Source of the DNA: Trichobilharzia szidati
Lineage: Eukaryota; Platyhelminthes; Trematoda; Strigeidida; Schistosomatidae
Assembly (NCBI GenBank): GCA_944472155.2
Contig: OX235279.1
Location: 56,455,564-56,519,563, forward strand
DNA: 64,000 nt
Reading direction: 5' to 3'
In this document: one piece after another, positions 1 to 10,614 of the stretch
Numbering within the stretch: the first letter of the stretch is position 1
Layout of the letters: every line of letters starts with the position of its first letter
Program-made: the position numbers and the translations under genes
Notes under the pieces: generated by a model
Told to the model about the DNA's origin: nothing
The model's input: only the letters and a program-made list of their open reading frames with translations
Database searches by the model: none

Positions 1-2485
1 AGAGTGGTAACGGACGAGGCTGCCTAATGTACTTCCTGAACACACTTGCTGTATTACAGCTATAAATTAGGGAACTCAATGACATGCACGACACCCTATG
101 GGTCGACGAACACTTCAAAAGTGCTACACTACTAATAGGATGTATCTACAGAGCACCTGGCACCTTTAGTGATTACGAGACACAACTTATAAATGTACTG
201 GAGCAGGTATACACTTTTTTATACGAGCATAAGATCATATGTGGAGACTTCAACCTACCCGAAATCAACTGGGATTTATTAACAGGCCCAGCTAAATATG
301 ACAAGCTCTTAGGTACAATGGACATTTCCGGCTGAAAACAAACTGCCACTATCCTTACACGAGGTGACAACCTACTGGACTTTATATTCTGCCACGGCAT
401 TGGTCCCCTCTCAATTTTAGTGGGTTCTAAGTTCAGGTAACCACCACAAAACAATGATGTGTGTACCGCCATTCTATTTCACAACAAATAATATACTGGA
501 ACTATAGTAAGGCAAACTGGACTTTCGTAGAATCAGTGCTAAGTTCCTCTGAATGGGACAAACACTTCACTGCTGATGACCTCTGGAGAGCTCTGAGCAT
601 CTCCTATCAGAACCCAAACATATGCTTAGATGCTGCCATTCCACTCATAACACTATAGGTTTTCCCTCATAGAAAGTCATTTATAAAACGAAGGGATCGT
701 ACGAAACTGAAGAGACTCTGGAAAAGTGACTTCGAACACCATGACTTTGGCACACTAGGTTTAGTACTTAATGCTCTTGGCTCTCTCAGAAGCTTGAGAT
801 TTGCGTATGAGAAACGAAGAACGCACCGCACTAGCCAGCCCTGCTAGAGTGTATGCTCTCACAGAAATCCTAAAGGAACTATTGAATCGCAAAAATCACA
901 GCATTTCTCTCCTCATAGACAAAGGTAGGCTATGCATTAAGTCTATAAACATGTGTGAATTATTCAACAAAACATTTGCAGCTAACCACCTTAAGCCTAC
1001 AGTTCCATTACTCAGCATACATCCCGCCACTAGTATGGCACAAACTCCATCTCTATTCACACCAAAACAAATTAGCACTGTTGAATTCACCTATACTAAC
1101 ATTCAGCAAACTATAAGAAACCTTGAAAGCTCAAAATGTTTTGGTACTGACGGCATATCATCCAATTTTTTTAAACATGGTGGCCCTGACATTCCCTTAC
1201 TACTGCTTAAAATATTCACAGTGTCCTTAGAAACCCAAACTTATACGGAAACCAACATTTATTATTCCCAAATACAAATGTGGCACGAAAACAGAAGTCA
1301 GCAACTACAGGCCGACCAATATTACACCTATCTCATCTAGAATTATTGAGAGACTAGTCGAAAATAACCCAATCGAGTGTATGCTAAGCTGCAGCATTAT
1401 AAGATGGATTCCTCAAATCAGGATCATATTTAACATTCCACCCAGACTTCTTTAACTTTGTGACCAGCAGTCGTGACAGATGACAACTAGTACCTGTCAT
1501 CTACTGTGACATTTCTAAGGCATTTGACCATGTCGACCATTTACTGCTAATACATCAGCTGAACTCCTTAGGAATACGTGACCCATTATTAGGATGGCTT
1601 AAATCGTTCCTTAACAACAGATCCCAAATAGTTAAACTCGAGTCTGTAACTTCCAAACCTAGCCCGATCACTTCTGGTGTAGTAGAAGGTAGTGTCACTA
1701 GGCCCCTCCTATTTACTGTATATATCAACGACATATGCGCTTGCTTCTCTCATGGGAAAACATTCATCCTCACAGATGACCTAAAAGTGACTTTTACATC
1801 CCAGTGTGATGACCTAGGGTACTACCAGAATGTCGTTGAAAAAGAATTAGATAAAGTTACTGCTTGGTCGTCTTTATGGAATCTAAAATTTAACCTGAAC
1901 AAATGTGGTTGGATCTGCTTCGGTGCACCCACAATCAACGTGAAATTAACGCTTCAATCGGCTAGCCTAACCAGACTCCAAAGCGTCGTTGACTTAGGCC
2001 TGAGGTACTCTAGTGACCTAACATTTTCTGAGCAAGTGGCATCACAGAATCAAAAGTCGAGGATGCTCTTAAGATGCATGGTCAGGAACTTTCATGACAA
2101 TGAAGCCAAGCTAATTCTATACAAAACATGTGTAAGGCCACTCCTAGAATACTGTCCATTTATTATTAGCAGCACTCGCACACGTGACAAGTCAAGGATG
2201 GAAAGTATCCAACGATATTTCACCTCCAAACCTCTTGGCTACGGTTTTAAGAAAGACTACATCTCAAGGTGCATGATTCTAAATATTGCCCCACTTTGGA
2301 CAAGACGAATTATAATAAACTTAATATTCTTGTTTCTGGCCCTACAAAAAATATCATACTTAGACAATATGGACATACAACTCGCACAGGAAAACTCTTA
2401 CGATATGCATAAACAAACTTTCACAGTGACAATAAAAGCCTTTAAATCAACACTGCGAAAACTTCTTCACAGTAATGTATTCTAA
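1..2485 (+). mobile_element. Decayed CR1-like LINE, copy 1 (endonuclease and reverse transcriptase)
   Basis: Broken reading frames in the order of a CR1/Jockey-type ORF2. Positions 84-335 hold part of the apurinic-type endonuclease with the core GDFNLPEINW. Positions 461-1240 hold the linker and start of the reverse transcriptase (RT). Positions 1490-2485 hold the palm (a D-I-S-K-A-F-D block near 1510 and a degraded A/F-x-D-D box near 1770) and a thumb-like C-terminus. The family YADD box reads TDD here, and stops and frameshifts are frequent, so it cannot be active. The 5' end lies outside the window. The 3' side runs into the LTR element at 2620, and its 3' UTR may resume after 5970. The same family recurs on the minus strand at 8.1-9.2 and 13.1-15.9 kb. 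Clade assignment rests on motif style only. Confidence 0.85.
1787..2485 (+). pseudogene. CR1-like RT C-terminal ORF fragment
   Basis: This is the longest open stretch of copy 1 (232 codons). It covers the RT thumb and C-terminal region: a K-C-G-W-I-C-F-G block near residue 40, the VDLGLRYSSDLTFSEQ block near residue 67, and VRPLLEYCPFI near residue 112. The same blocks occur at matching places in the better-preserved 438-codon ORF at 29,672-30,988. It is the tail of a dead ORF2, not an independent gene. Confidence 0.8.
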
Positions 2486-2619
2486 AATATGGAACAGCCT
2501 GCCCATATAAGTCAGAACTTGCAACACGGTTGTAAGTTTCAAATGCTCTCTATACAGACTGTTTCACTCTACTGATAACATTAATAAACTATTTATCCCT
2601 AGAACGTTTGGTGGTTTCC

Positions 2620-2996
2620 AGTAGTCCGTGGTTGGGCTCACCAGTTTAGGGGGCTGTAGGTATCGACGTTCGCGAGTTGTACGGATTATACTAACGCAAG
2701 ATCTTATACCAACAAATTCTATAGTGTTCGTTCTTCGAGTACCAAATGGTAAAGCAAAAGACCAGATTTTGTCGTCCAAAGTACGTATTATATTTCGGGA
2801 CAAAATCGCGGGTAGAGGTGAATGCTTAGCTAGCTAGTAATCGTGCACGCACGTGACACGACGGAGCACCAAATGGCGGGGATGCTTGACCGTAAGCCTT
2901 CAGCTAAACAAGTCGACTTAAACAGTGATGGTCAGCATCCAATGTTGAGTGATGATTGCTGTGGTTAATAATTTTGGGGAATTATTTACCGCTACA
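2620..2996 (-). repeat. 3' LTR of the Ty3/gypsy element
   Basis: Second copy of the 377-bp LTR. On the minus strand it starts TGTAGCGGTAAATAATTCC. Its final base differs from the 5' LTR (the terminal A is T here). Only about four substitutions and no indel separate the two LTRs. Confidence 0.9.
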
Positions 2997-3012
2997 GCTC
3001 ACTCCCCCCCTA
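2997..3012 (-). other. Polypurine tract of the Ty3/gypsy element
   Basis: The minus strand reads AGGGGGGGAGTGAGC immediately before the 3' LTR. This is the position and composition expected for the plus-strand primer of an LTR retrotransposon. It shows that the element's 3' end is intact despite the internal deletion. Confidence 0.75.
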
Positions 3013-3452
3013 GTGGGTTTGTGAGGACCCTAAGACATGACCAGCCGGAAGTAAAAAAATCTCGATGGTTCCCTGATGGGTGAAAAAATCTTCCGAGCGG
3101 CTTGATGGAGAGCCTGCTGGTCTGTCTGCCTATGCTAATAGGGTGTCTGTACATAGCTTCCTCGATGTTGTTCGTTAGATCCCGTGCTTCGTTTGTTTCC
3201 TGTCCAGTGCCCGTCGCACCTGGAAAAGAAAACAAGAATGCTGAGAACCTTGTCAAGAAAAATGTACCAAATAAGCGTTTTTTTACCAAAATAAAAATAT
3301 GACATGCATCTACTACACAGTAAAATAGTGTAAAGTTCAAAATATCGGGGGGAAAAATATACATCTAATTTAATTTTATGTACGGTTATAGGAAAAATAT
3401 CAATAACTTGTGTTAAATGATGCAACATAAAAAAAATTGATGTGTCACTCAG

Positions 3453-4259
3453 TTATGTGAAATAGGTGTGAAGGTATTCTGGGAATCTAACGTGACGTCC
3501 AGAACGCGTTTTCTTAGAGTGATCGACCGAAGTAGCCAGTGGGCGAATGCCCTGATAGTCAATAGTGTGACCCAGAAAATCGAGTGAGTCAACGCCTATT
3601 TGACACTTCTGTATATTGATGGTAACACCATGTTGGCGTAACCTTTCAAATGCCAAGTCCAAGTGTCTAAGGTGAGTTTCCTTATTTGGACTGGCAATGA
3701 GGCAGTCGTCTAAGTATGCGTATACAAAGTCGAGACCGCGAAACACTTCGTTGATGAAGCGTTGGAATGTTTGGGCCGCATTCCGGAGGCCGAATGGCAT
3801 ACGTAGGAATTCGAAAAGTCCGAAAGGCGTGATGATAGCCGTTTTCGGAATATCTTCCGTTGCCATCGGGATTTGGTTATATGCTTTAACCAAGTCGATT
3901 TTGGAGAATATGGATGCTCCAGATAACGTTGCCGTCAAGTCATGTATGTGAGGCAAAGGGTAGCAATCAGGGGTTGTTTTGGCGTTCACTCGCCGGTAAT
4001 CACCAGTGGGTCGCCAATCGTTACTATCCTTTTTCGGCACCATATGCAACGGGAATGCCCATGGACTATTCGATGGCCGAATGATGCCAAGGGTGAGCAT
4101 ATGATCGAATTCGTTTCTGGCAATTCTCAGTTTGTCAGGTGCTAGTGGTCGTGCTTTAGATGTCACGGGCTGTCCTGAGGTTATGATGTGGTGCATAACA
4201 TTGCTGGTTATGCACGGGAGGTCGTTAGATGGGCAATTCAGTTCCGGATATGTCAACAA
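3453..4259 (-). pseudogene. Pol, RT fused to pol C-terminus by internal deletion
   Basis: An open frame of 268 codons. RT blocks in order: [17 protein letters not shown] near residue 67, [16 protein letters not shown] near residue 101, [32 protein letters not shown] near residue 152, the catalytic YLDD near residue 182, and FLGHTID near residue 228. About 12 residues later the frame enters [14 protein letters not shown], the basic motif normally at the end of gypsy integrase/pol. RNase H and integrase are absent, so the join marks a deletion that stayed open. Confidence 0.85.
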
Positions 4260-4688
4260 TCGGTTGAAAACTTGGATCGAGGATTGCTTTCATCTTAACG
4301 ATTGACAAGCTGGGGCCTACGTAAGTTATGCCTTTGATAGACAAACTAGTAGTGTTGTCAATTAGTCGTTTACGGCGGACGTCTACGAGCAAATCATGAT
4401 GATTAAGTAAGTCCGTGCCAATGATGGGCATTGTGACGTCAGCGATTAGGAAAATCCACTGAATAGGTTTGCGTAAACCTACGTTCAGATAGACGTATTT
4501 CCGACCATAGGTTGCAATTGGTTTTCCATTTGCAGCCTGTAGGTTGAAGTTAGGATCCTTCTGTCGATCTGCTGCTGTAGCAGGAAGGACGCTGACTTCG
4601 GCGCCTGTGTCGACTAGATATCTAGTCTGGCTAATTACATCATGGATGTAAAGTAAGCGGCTAGTGCCACGGGCGACGGTTGCCGCTA
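4225..4688 (-). pseudogene. Pol, aspartic protease segment
   Basis: In the -1 frame relative to gag, the region reads through the retropepsin active site LVDTGAEVSVLP (near 4600) and the second conserved block PIIGTDLLNHHDLLVD (near 4400). The frame stops at 4225, and the RT continues in another frame from about 4259. Pol is therefore broken by at least one frameshift between protease and RT. Confidence 0.8.
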
Positions 4689-5504
4689 ACGCGTGCCGGC
4701 GGGATAGTTTCCCACAGACTTGGAGGCTTTGCCGAAATCACAAGGTTTTCGACAACATTTCGCTTCCTTGCCATAGGTGTTGTGATACCAACACCAGTCA
4801 GGATTTTTGAGAGAACGTGTGTTGGACTTAGATCGTCCACGTGCGTTTTGCCGTTGAGGGGATTTGGAACGACGATAGGAGGAATTGCTAGGCTTGTTTG
4901 ACCTAAGCATCTGCTGGACGGAGTTGATTAACTCTATCATTGCAGAATACTTCTTCGAAGTCTGTTCGGTAACAGAGTATACTTCGGTAACTGGCCGTTT
5001 CGTTATCTCTAGAATTCTATCTGCAGAGACAGCTAAATCATCTATGAGAACACTTTGAAGTGTCACAAGTACAGTCTGAACTGACTGTGGCAGTTCGGAT
5101 AAAAATAGTTCTCTAAACAGTCCTTCATCGAACTGACTTTGGCCAATGATCTCTTTCATTCTTGCCAGCATGCTCACGGCTGACTGATCTCCTAACTCGA
5201 TGTTACGAAATAACTCATCCAGACGTTGTCGATATGTGAGAACGTTTCTCTTGAGGATGGATGCTTTGAGCAACTCGTACGAGTTACTTACCGACATCTG
5301 CAGAGTTACGCACTTGCTGAATTCCCGCGGTAGGGCGTGAATAACTGCAAGGAACTGTGAACGTTGATCAGTTATGCCATGTTCACAAAAATCAGACTCA
5401 GCAATCTGAAACCACGTTTCCGCATTATCTGGCCAATATGGTACTAGCTGGATTGTTTTGGCGGTTGAGCGTATGCGAATAACCTTGGGGCTAGGATCAC
5501 TCAT
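4686..5504 (-). CDS. Gag-like protein with CHCC zinc knuckle
   Basis: Structural protein of the LTR element. The start is taken at the methionine opening MSDPSP (5504). A longer reading from 5549 adds 15 hydrophobic residues that are probably leader. The N-terminal two thirds look like a capsid domain (VPYWPDNAETWFQIAE near residue 22). A basic R/S/N-rich stretch leads to a C-terminal C-x2-H-x9-C-x3-C knuckle beginning CWYHNTYG, typical of CsRn1-type Gag. The frame ends at a stop where pol continues in the -1 frame, which could be a programmed shift or a mutation. A related gag piece lies at 18,275-18,842. Confidence 0.85.
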   Translation of the reverse strand: MSDPSPKVIRIRSTAKTIQLVPYWPDNAETWFQIAESDFCEHGITDQRSQFLAVIHALPREFSKCVTLQMSVSNSYELLKASILKRNVLTYRQRLDELFRNIELGDQSAVSMLARMKEIIGQSQFDEGLFRELFLSELPQSVQTVLVTLQSVLIDDLAVSADRILEITKRPVTEVYSVTEQTSKKYSAMIELINSVQQMLRSNKPSNSSYRRSKSPQRQNARGRSKSNTRSLKNPDWCWYHNTYGKEAKCCRKPCDFGKASKSVGNYPAGTR

Positions 5505-5592
5505 GACGAAAAGTATGCCGATAACAATATAGCACAAGAATAAACACAAAAAGGAACGAACTCACCGGGTTTATTTGCGTGTGAATTGAAGA

Positions 5593-5969
5593 TGTAGTTC
5601 GTGGTTGGGCTCACCAGTTTAGGGGGCTGTAGGTATCGACGTTCGCGAGTTGTACGGATTATACTAACGCAAGATCTTATACCAACAAATTCTATAGTGT
5701 TCGTTCTTCGAGTACCAAATGGTAAAGCAAAAGACCAGATTTTGTCGTCCAAAGTACGTATTATATTTCGGGACAAAATCGCGGGTAGAGGTGAATGCTT
5801 AGCTAGCTAGTAATCGTGCACGCACGTGACACGGCGGAGCACCAAATGGCGGGGATGCTTGACCGTAAGCCTTCAGCTAAACAAGTCGACTTAAACAGTG
5901 ATGGTCAGCATCCAATGTTGAGTGATGATTGCTGTGGTTAATAATTTTGGGGAATTATTTACCGCTGCA
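5593..5969 (-). repeat. 5' LTR of the Ty3/gypsy element
   Basis: Terminal repeat matching 2620-2996 at equal length (377 bp). On the minus strand it starts TGCAGCGGTAAATAATTCC and ends in GAACTACA, giving the usual TG...CA termini. It sits directly upstream of the gag leader in element orientation. No convincing tRNA primer-binding site was recognised in the bases that follow (5592 downwards). Confidence 0.9.
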
Positions 5970-6589
5970 AACGAATCAATTATTATTTTACTACAGTACC
6001 TAAAAAACGCGCATAAATATCCTAGTTATTCTTTAAACGATAAATAAACCAGTCGCGTAGATGCATAAAAAGATTGAGTCGAAATAAATATATGTTTACT
6101 AGATGGCATTGTACAACGGATATGAACATATAAGTACACACATTAGGGTCATATTCAAATTCGTATACTTTTCTTCCCTCTGTGGTACTTTGCTGCTCTC
6201 CTCTTCCCTCCTATTTACCTTGTAGTAGAAGTTGCACAGAGCTACATTTAGACTGAAGCTGAGCAACATTTGAAGTCACTTACTTATTATCCTTCGAGGT
6301 TTGGCTAGGAAATGATTCAGCACCCTTGGAATATCTGCTGTTTCGATAACAAGACGCTGTACAGCATCCTATACAAACAGTATCAATGATCTAAAATGGC
6401 TTACATATAGCTTCTACGTGTTGATCAACTTACTCTTACTGACCAACCATGCAGTGACAAATGGCGGACTTTGGCTGACGTGGGTGCAGTAAAACAAATC
6501 TGCCCGACAATTACCAATATTAATGTGCATTCAGCTTAATTCACAACTGGTGTTACATACGATAAAAATGCTGATAAAATCATAGAAAT
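5970..6589. other. No gene recognised
   Basis: AT-rich sequence between the LTR element and an inverted pair of family-E repeats. It may be the resumed 3' UTR of the LINE at 1-2.5 kb, because the family-E repeat also lies in the 3' region of the related LINE at 28.6-32.1 kb. I see no coding signal. Confidence 0.4.
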
Positions 6590-6830
6590 AAATCACTCAT
6601 TTCAAATTACAACCCAGTTTAAATATAAATCAAGAACAAGAAAAAATGCCACACATATCGAAGTTATATGGAGAAATCGACTTCAAGCCTAATTTTTTCC
6701 AAGATATTTGTAATCCATCTAACACATACATGGGCTTTTTTGTTAATGCGAAGACAATGTTTCTATATTTCTTAATGTGCTCCATTGAATGACTAGTTAG
6801 TAGATTGTACTCACAAACTAATGTCAGAAA
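6590..6830 (-). repeat. Family-E repeat, copy A
   Basis: The reverse complement matches 28,745-29,060 over more than 200 bp, including a block around gtcttcgcattaacaaaa and the tail around ttcttgatttatat. Copy B lies nearby in the opposite orientation. Since copy C lies within the 3' region of an inserted CR1-like LINE, this is probably LINE 3'-UTR sequence. Confidence 0.6.
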
Positions 6831-6894
6831 GGACAGAGACCGTGTAATTTCACCATAAATCTAATTTATATAATAATCATATATTTATTCCTGT

Positions 6895-7180
6895 TTATAC
6901 ATGAACATACCAATTGTACAAGCATGGATAAGTTGTTATATAAATTACGCATATTTCGATGTATGCTGAATTTGCAGTTTGGTTGTTCTTTCTGACATTA
7001 GAGTCAGTCGGAACAGTCTGCTAAATAGTCTGTTTGTGTAACACATAAAGAGATATAGAAATATTGTCTTCGCATTAACAAAAACTCAGATATCAGATGA
7101 ATGTAATACAAATATCTGGGAGAAATAAAGCTCGAAGTCAAATCTCCTATATAACTTTGTTGTGAACAGCATCTTTGGCT
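6895..7180 (+). repeat. Family-E repeat, copy B (inverted to copy A)
   Basis: It shares accaattgtacaagcatgg, the gtcttcgcattaacaaaa core and a ctatataactttgttgtg tail with 28,745-29,060, at lower identity than copy A. Its orientation is opposite to copy A, giving a loose inverted repeat with a spacer of about 60 bp. Confidence 0.55.
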
Positions 7181-7218
7181 TAATGTTCATTGATGTATTA
7201 TGTTGAGATCAGTGATAT

Positions 7219-7433
7219 TATATTATTATTATTATTTCCTTTAGTTCCTAGAGGAACATAGGGCTTCAGCCATGCGTCTCCATTGCGTTCGATTCTCTGC
7301 TAGAGTTTTCACCTGGCTCCAGGTCTGCCCACATGCTTTCATCTCCTCTTCACATGATCTCCTCCAGGTCACCCTTGGACGACCAACTCGCCGCTTCCCT
7401 TTCGGGTTCCACTCGAGGGAAGCGGCGAGTTGG
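7219..7433 (-). mobile_element. 5'-truncated RTE-like LINE tail with foldback end
   Basis: The minus strand encodes the last ~60 residues of an RTE-type ORF (GRPRVTWRRSCEEEM ... WRRMAEALCSSRN, stop), then an AAT-repeat tail. The 5' end carries a 20-bp perfect inverted repeat (7381-7400 with 7416-7435). The flanks show a 10-bp duplication tcagtgatat at 7209-7218 and 7434-7443. The copy is a severely truncated insertion. Confidence 0.8.
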
Positions 7434-7443
7434 TCAGTGATAT

Positions 7444-8080
7444 ATTTATTCCATTTTTTCAGCAGTCTTATCGTAATTTTGTAATAGGAAAGAAATTCGA
7501 TCGTGGATACGAAAACTAGATAAGGTCATACTGGATTGTTTTACGGCATCAAATGGGACAGAGGTCGATTCCAGAACTTTCCATCGGCGCCATTTGTATC
7601 TGCATGACAGACTCTTCACGTAAGTTGAGTAAGACATTGAAAACTGTTTGAAAACCAGTTGCTTCTTTTTTCAGATCATGAATACTCCTTGTACAGAATG
7701 TTTGCCAGCGTCTTCAAGTGGTAGCATGGGATCGTTCATGGAATTTGAGTGGTTATGAGTTAAATGAATCTGGAGTCCAGATTCATTTCAGTTTAAATGT
7801 GGGGTTGTTCGACCTCAACCAGGAGGTGAATAGAAGACTAGGCTCATCAGCAGAATACCAGAAGGAGAAAATATGTGAACATCAAAAGAACATTAATGTT
7901 GTATGCATATATAAGTGTTTATATAAATTGTATTACAGTTTATGGTAAACGTTACCCATATTCTAGTTGTGTTTTCAATTATTTTTGCGAAGTCTTAGTT
8001 ATTTAGTGTCATAATATATAGTAATGAGCCTAAGCGTTATAGTGTTCTAATAACTGATGCGTTCTAGAACTAAGTGATGC
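7444..8080. other. No gene recognised
   Basis: About 640 bp of AT-rich sequence with only short unrelated frames. No domain, splice pattern or repeat match was recognised. Confidence 0.4.
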
Positions 8081-9165
8081 GGTCTAGCTGCGATAGTCAT
8101 TGGGATGAAACAGTTTATATAGCAAGCGTTTAAAGCTTATAATAGGGGCAAACTGTTCCAGATATTAGAATACATGACTATGAAGAAGTTTGCATGGAGT
8201 GCTCTCTTACAGCTTTTCCCAGGCACTGTGCACGTTTGGTTACGCAGATTGTAGGAGCCTTCCGGTGAGAACTGTATCTCATTGCTGTCTGAGAATGATA
8301 TTTTATGCAAGACTTTAAAGAAGAATGTTAGATTAATGCTGAGTCGTCTCATCCAGAGTGGGTCGATACCTAGAGTTATACACCTTGATGTGTAGTTCTT
8401 TTCGCAGTCAAATCCTGGTAGTTTAGACGTGAACTATAGTTGGACACTTTCTATTTTAAGCTTGTCACTTACGCGAGTGCTGTTGAGAATGAATGGACAA
8501 TATTCTAGTAGTGGTCTGACACAAGTTTTATATAATAATAGTTTCGCTTCGTAGTTGTGTAATTCCTGAGTATGCATCCTAAGAGCACCCTTGATTTACG
8601 CGTGTGCTCAGGAAATGTCAGGTCACTAGAGTACCTGAGTCCTAGGTCAACAACACTTTGGAGTTTAGGCAAGTCATTAGATTCAAGTACCAGTTTGATA
8701 CTTATTGAGGGTGCACCGAAACAGATCCAACCACATTTTTAAGGTTGAATTTGAGGCTTCATGTGGAGGACCATGCAGTTACCCTATCTAGTTCTTTCTG
8801 AACAGCATTCTGAAAGTATCCTAAGTCATCACAGTGGAACGTGTAAGCTACTTTAAGATCATCTGCAAAGATGAACGGTTTGCCAAGCGAAAAACAACTG
8901 CATATATCATTGATACATAGAGTGAATAGGAAGGGACCTAAGGCGCTACCTTGAACTACTCCAGAAGGGACTGGACTAGGTTTAGAGTTTACAGACCCCA
9001 GTCTAACTACTTGTGACCTATTGTTAAGGAATGATTCAAGCCATCCTAATAATGGGTTACGTATTCCTAAGGAGTTCAGCTTATTTATTGGAAGCAAATG
9101 GTCAACGCGGTCTAAGGCTTTGCAGATGTCGAAGTAGATGACTAGTACTGTGGTGAGAGCTAGCT
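8081..9165 (-). mobile_element. CR1-like LINE, 3' half (RT palm to C-terminus)
   Basis: On the minus strand, 9165-8759 encodes the RT from VIYFDICKALDRVDHL through GVVQGSALGPFLFTL and the FADD box (near 8870). The C-terminal part follows in broken frames to about 8137. Residues closely follow the LINE at 1-2.5 kb, so it is the same family. It starts just where the 5' half of a same-strand copy at 13.1-15.9 kb would continue, so the two are probably one element split by later insertions, with about 340 bp of RT sequence lost. Confidence 0.82.
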
Positions 9166-9848
9166 GCTAGCCAAAGTTGGCAGACAGTAATCGACGTCAA
9201 TGTTTATGTCCCCAATATTGATGGTGAGAAAATGAGAATAAAGGCTCTGCGTAGGCGGATACAGTTAGCATATGGATGATCTGACACAGCCGCAAAAAGG
9301 TGCAAGGTTAACTTTCTGTGAGAAACAACCAATCAAAAGACTGTATTTCCTACTGACAATAATCTACAATAATGTGCATTAAAATCTATAAATATGTGTT
9401 GATTTTCCTTGAAAAACGATCTGTTGCCTGGTCCTTGTCTTCTGTTGTTACAGTACTAGTTTTTGTTTGTCTCGGCAACTGGTTACAAAGTTGAAGAATT
9501 CTAGGTGACAGGTCATGCATGGTCGAAAGACGCTATAGTCAGTTTCAAGGTCATAATGGGTTCCTGCGTCTGCTGGTTATATGTTTTCGTGAATTCGTTT
9601 TCCATTGAATTTTAAAGGTTTTTTTGAACGTTATGCTTGTTTTGGAGTATGTAGGTCAGTTTTTTGTCACTGGATGCTACTAAGACGTTTATTTTTAGCT
9701 TGCAGTTCCCAGTTTTTTTGTTGGTAGTTAAGGATTATGGTAAATCTGCAATCATTGAGCCAATTCACGTATACTATGCTAATATAGTAACTTTTCTCAG
9801 TAATTAAACGCCTTAACTGTTCTGCCATTGTTGGATCAAACAGTGGCA
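9166..9848. other. No gene recognised
   Basis: Sequence between the LINE 3' half and the Merlin element. It is part of the ~3.9 kb separating the two LINE halves. No coding or repeat signal was recognised. Confidence 0.4.
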
Positions 9849-9876
9849 GGGTGACTCTAAACTTTAGGAACCCAAA
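9849..9876 (+). repeat. Merlin-like left terminal inverted repeat
   Basis: 28 bp, perfectly complementary in reverse to 10,587-10,614. It begins gggtgactctaaac. Confidence 0.9.
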
Positions 9877-10143
9877 CGAACGAACGGACAAATAACCTTG
9901 ACAAGGACAATTTTAACCAATCAGAAGGCTCAAAATAAACGGCGCATAATTTTAATAAACCGTTTATATACAAGTAAAGCAATGTTAAAATATAGTTACA
10001 AAGGATAGCGTCCTCGTATATGTTGCAAAAAAAGTCCTAATTAGACATAGGAGTCTTTAAAGTCATGTTAAACAAAGTCCTATACATAAACTCGTCGAGA
10101 TAACTGTAAATCATTGGATTTCTTGATCCGTTGACCGATCTTA

Positions 10144-10560
10144 TCAGTTTTTTGAGATGGCCACGTCTCTGCAGTATTGGTACCACTGTACTGCAGAAAC
10201 TTCTGACATTTCAGTCTCATATGCCGTTGCTGTTACTGGTCTTCTTATAACCCAGTTGTGACACATCATCAGTATCTTCGTTAGAGGTAAATGAGATTTC
10301 GAGAAAAATGTATCTAAGTAATCTATAAATTAAAAAATAACTACATACCCTCTCGTACTGATTTTCTGCATCTGCACTCCCTGCAACGGTAAACATAACC
10401 ATCTATACATTTCGTGTATCTTTGTATATGCATAACACCTCCGCACTGGCAAGTTTTAGATCTCGCTATCAGCCCGTTCTCTAAACAGTAATCAAAAACA
10501 AACGCAAACGATGCACAGCATCCATTGCAAGTTAGATGATTGCCTGCTCAAGGTCATTTA
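10144..10560 (-). pseudogene. Merlin-like transposase N-terminal remnant, spliced
   Basis: Exon 1 reads through FDYCLENGLIARSKTCQCGG and YRCRECRCRKSVRE, a C-x-C ... C-x2-C zinc ribbon as in Merlin/IS1595-type transposases. A 26-nt intron (10,323-10,348, GTATGT...TAG) restores the frame into DYLDTFFSKSHLPLTKI and VQWYQYCRDVAIS, then a stop at 10,144. These blocks match the usual N-terminal order of the family. The catalytic region is absent. The intron is inferred from frame and splice signals and is very short, near the lower size limit for fluke introns. Confidence 0.7.
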
Positions 10561-10586
10561 TCAAGGTCATCCGTTCTCAAGGTTGT

Positions 10587-10614
10587 TTTGGGTTCCTAAA
10601 GTTTAGAGTCACCC
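10587..10614 (-). repeat. Merlin-like right terminal inverted repeat
   Basis: 28 bp, the inverted partner of 9849-9876, ending gtttagagtcaccc on the plus strand. Confidence 0.9.

Larger units (their letters stand above)
2620..5969 (-). mobile_element. Internally deleted Ty3/gypsy LTR retrotransposon (CsRn1/Boudicca-like)
   Basis: A 3.35-kb element read on the minus strand, with near-identical 377-bp LTRs, gag, an aspartic protease, and an RT that runs straight into the C-terminal tail of pol. RNase H, integrase and most of the connection region are missing, so the element is non-autonomous, although its LTRs, polypurine tract and gag survive. The LTRs differ at about four positions, suggesting recent insertion. 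Flanking bases (tttcc before, aacga after) do not form a target-site duplication, so one end may have recombined. It interrupts the CR1-like LINE ending near 2.5 kb. Lineage is inferred from the CHCC Gag knuckle and protease style. Confidence 0.88.
9849..10614 (-). mobile_element. Short Merlin-like DNA transposon (non-autonomous)
   Basis: A 766-bp unit bounded by perfect 28-bp terminal inverted repeats (9849-9876 and 10,587-10,614) that begin gggtgactctaaactttagg. The interior encodes, on the minus strand, the N-terminal third of a Merlin/IS1016-type transposase (zinc ribbon and following helices) but no DDE catalytic core, so it depends on another copy for movement. Flanking bases (cagtggca and caattcag) do not repeat; Merlin normally makes an 8-9 bp duplication. 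Confidence 0.8.

Noticed and set aside
3699..3951. Plus-strand ORFs across the gypsy pol region
   Set aside because: Antisense shadows of the RT.
2615..5974. Target-site duplication of the LTR element
   Set aside because: The flanking bases tttcc and aacga differ; no 4-6 bp repeat fits at either LTR edge.
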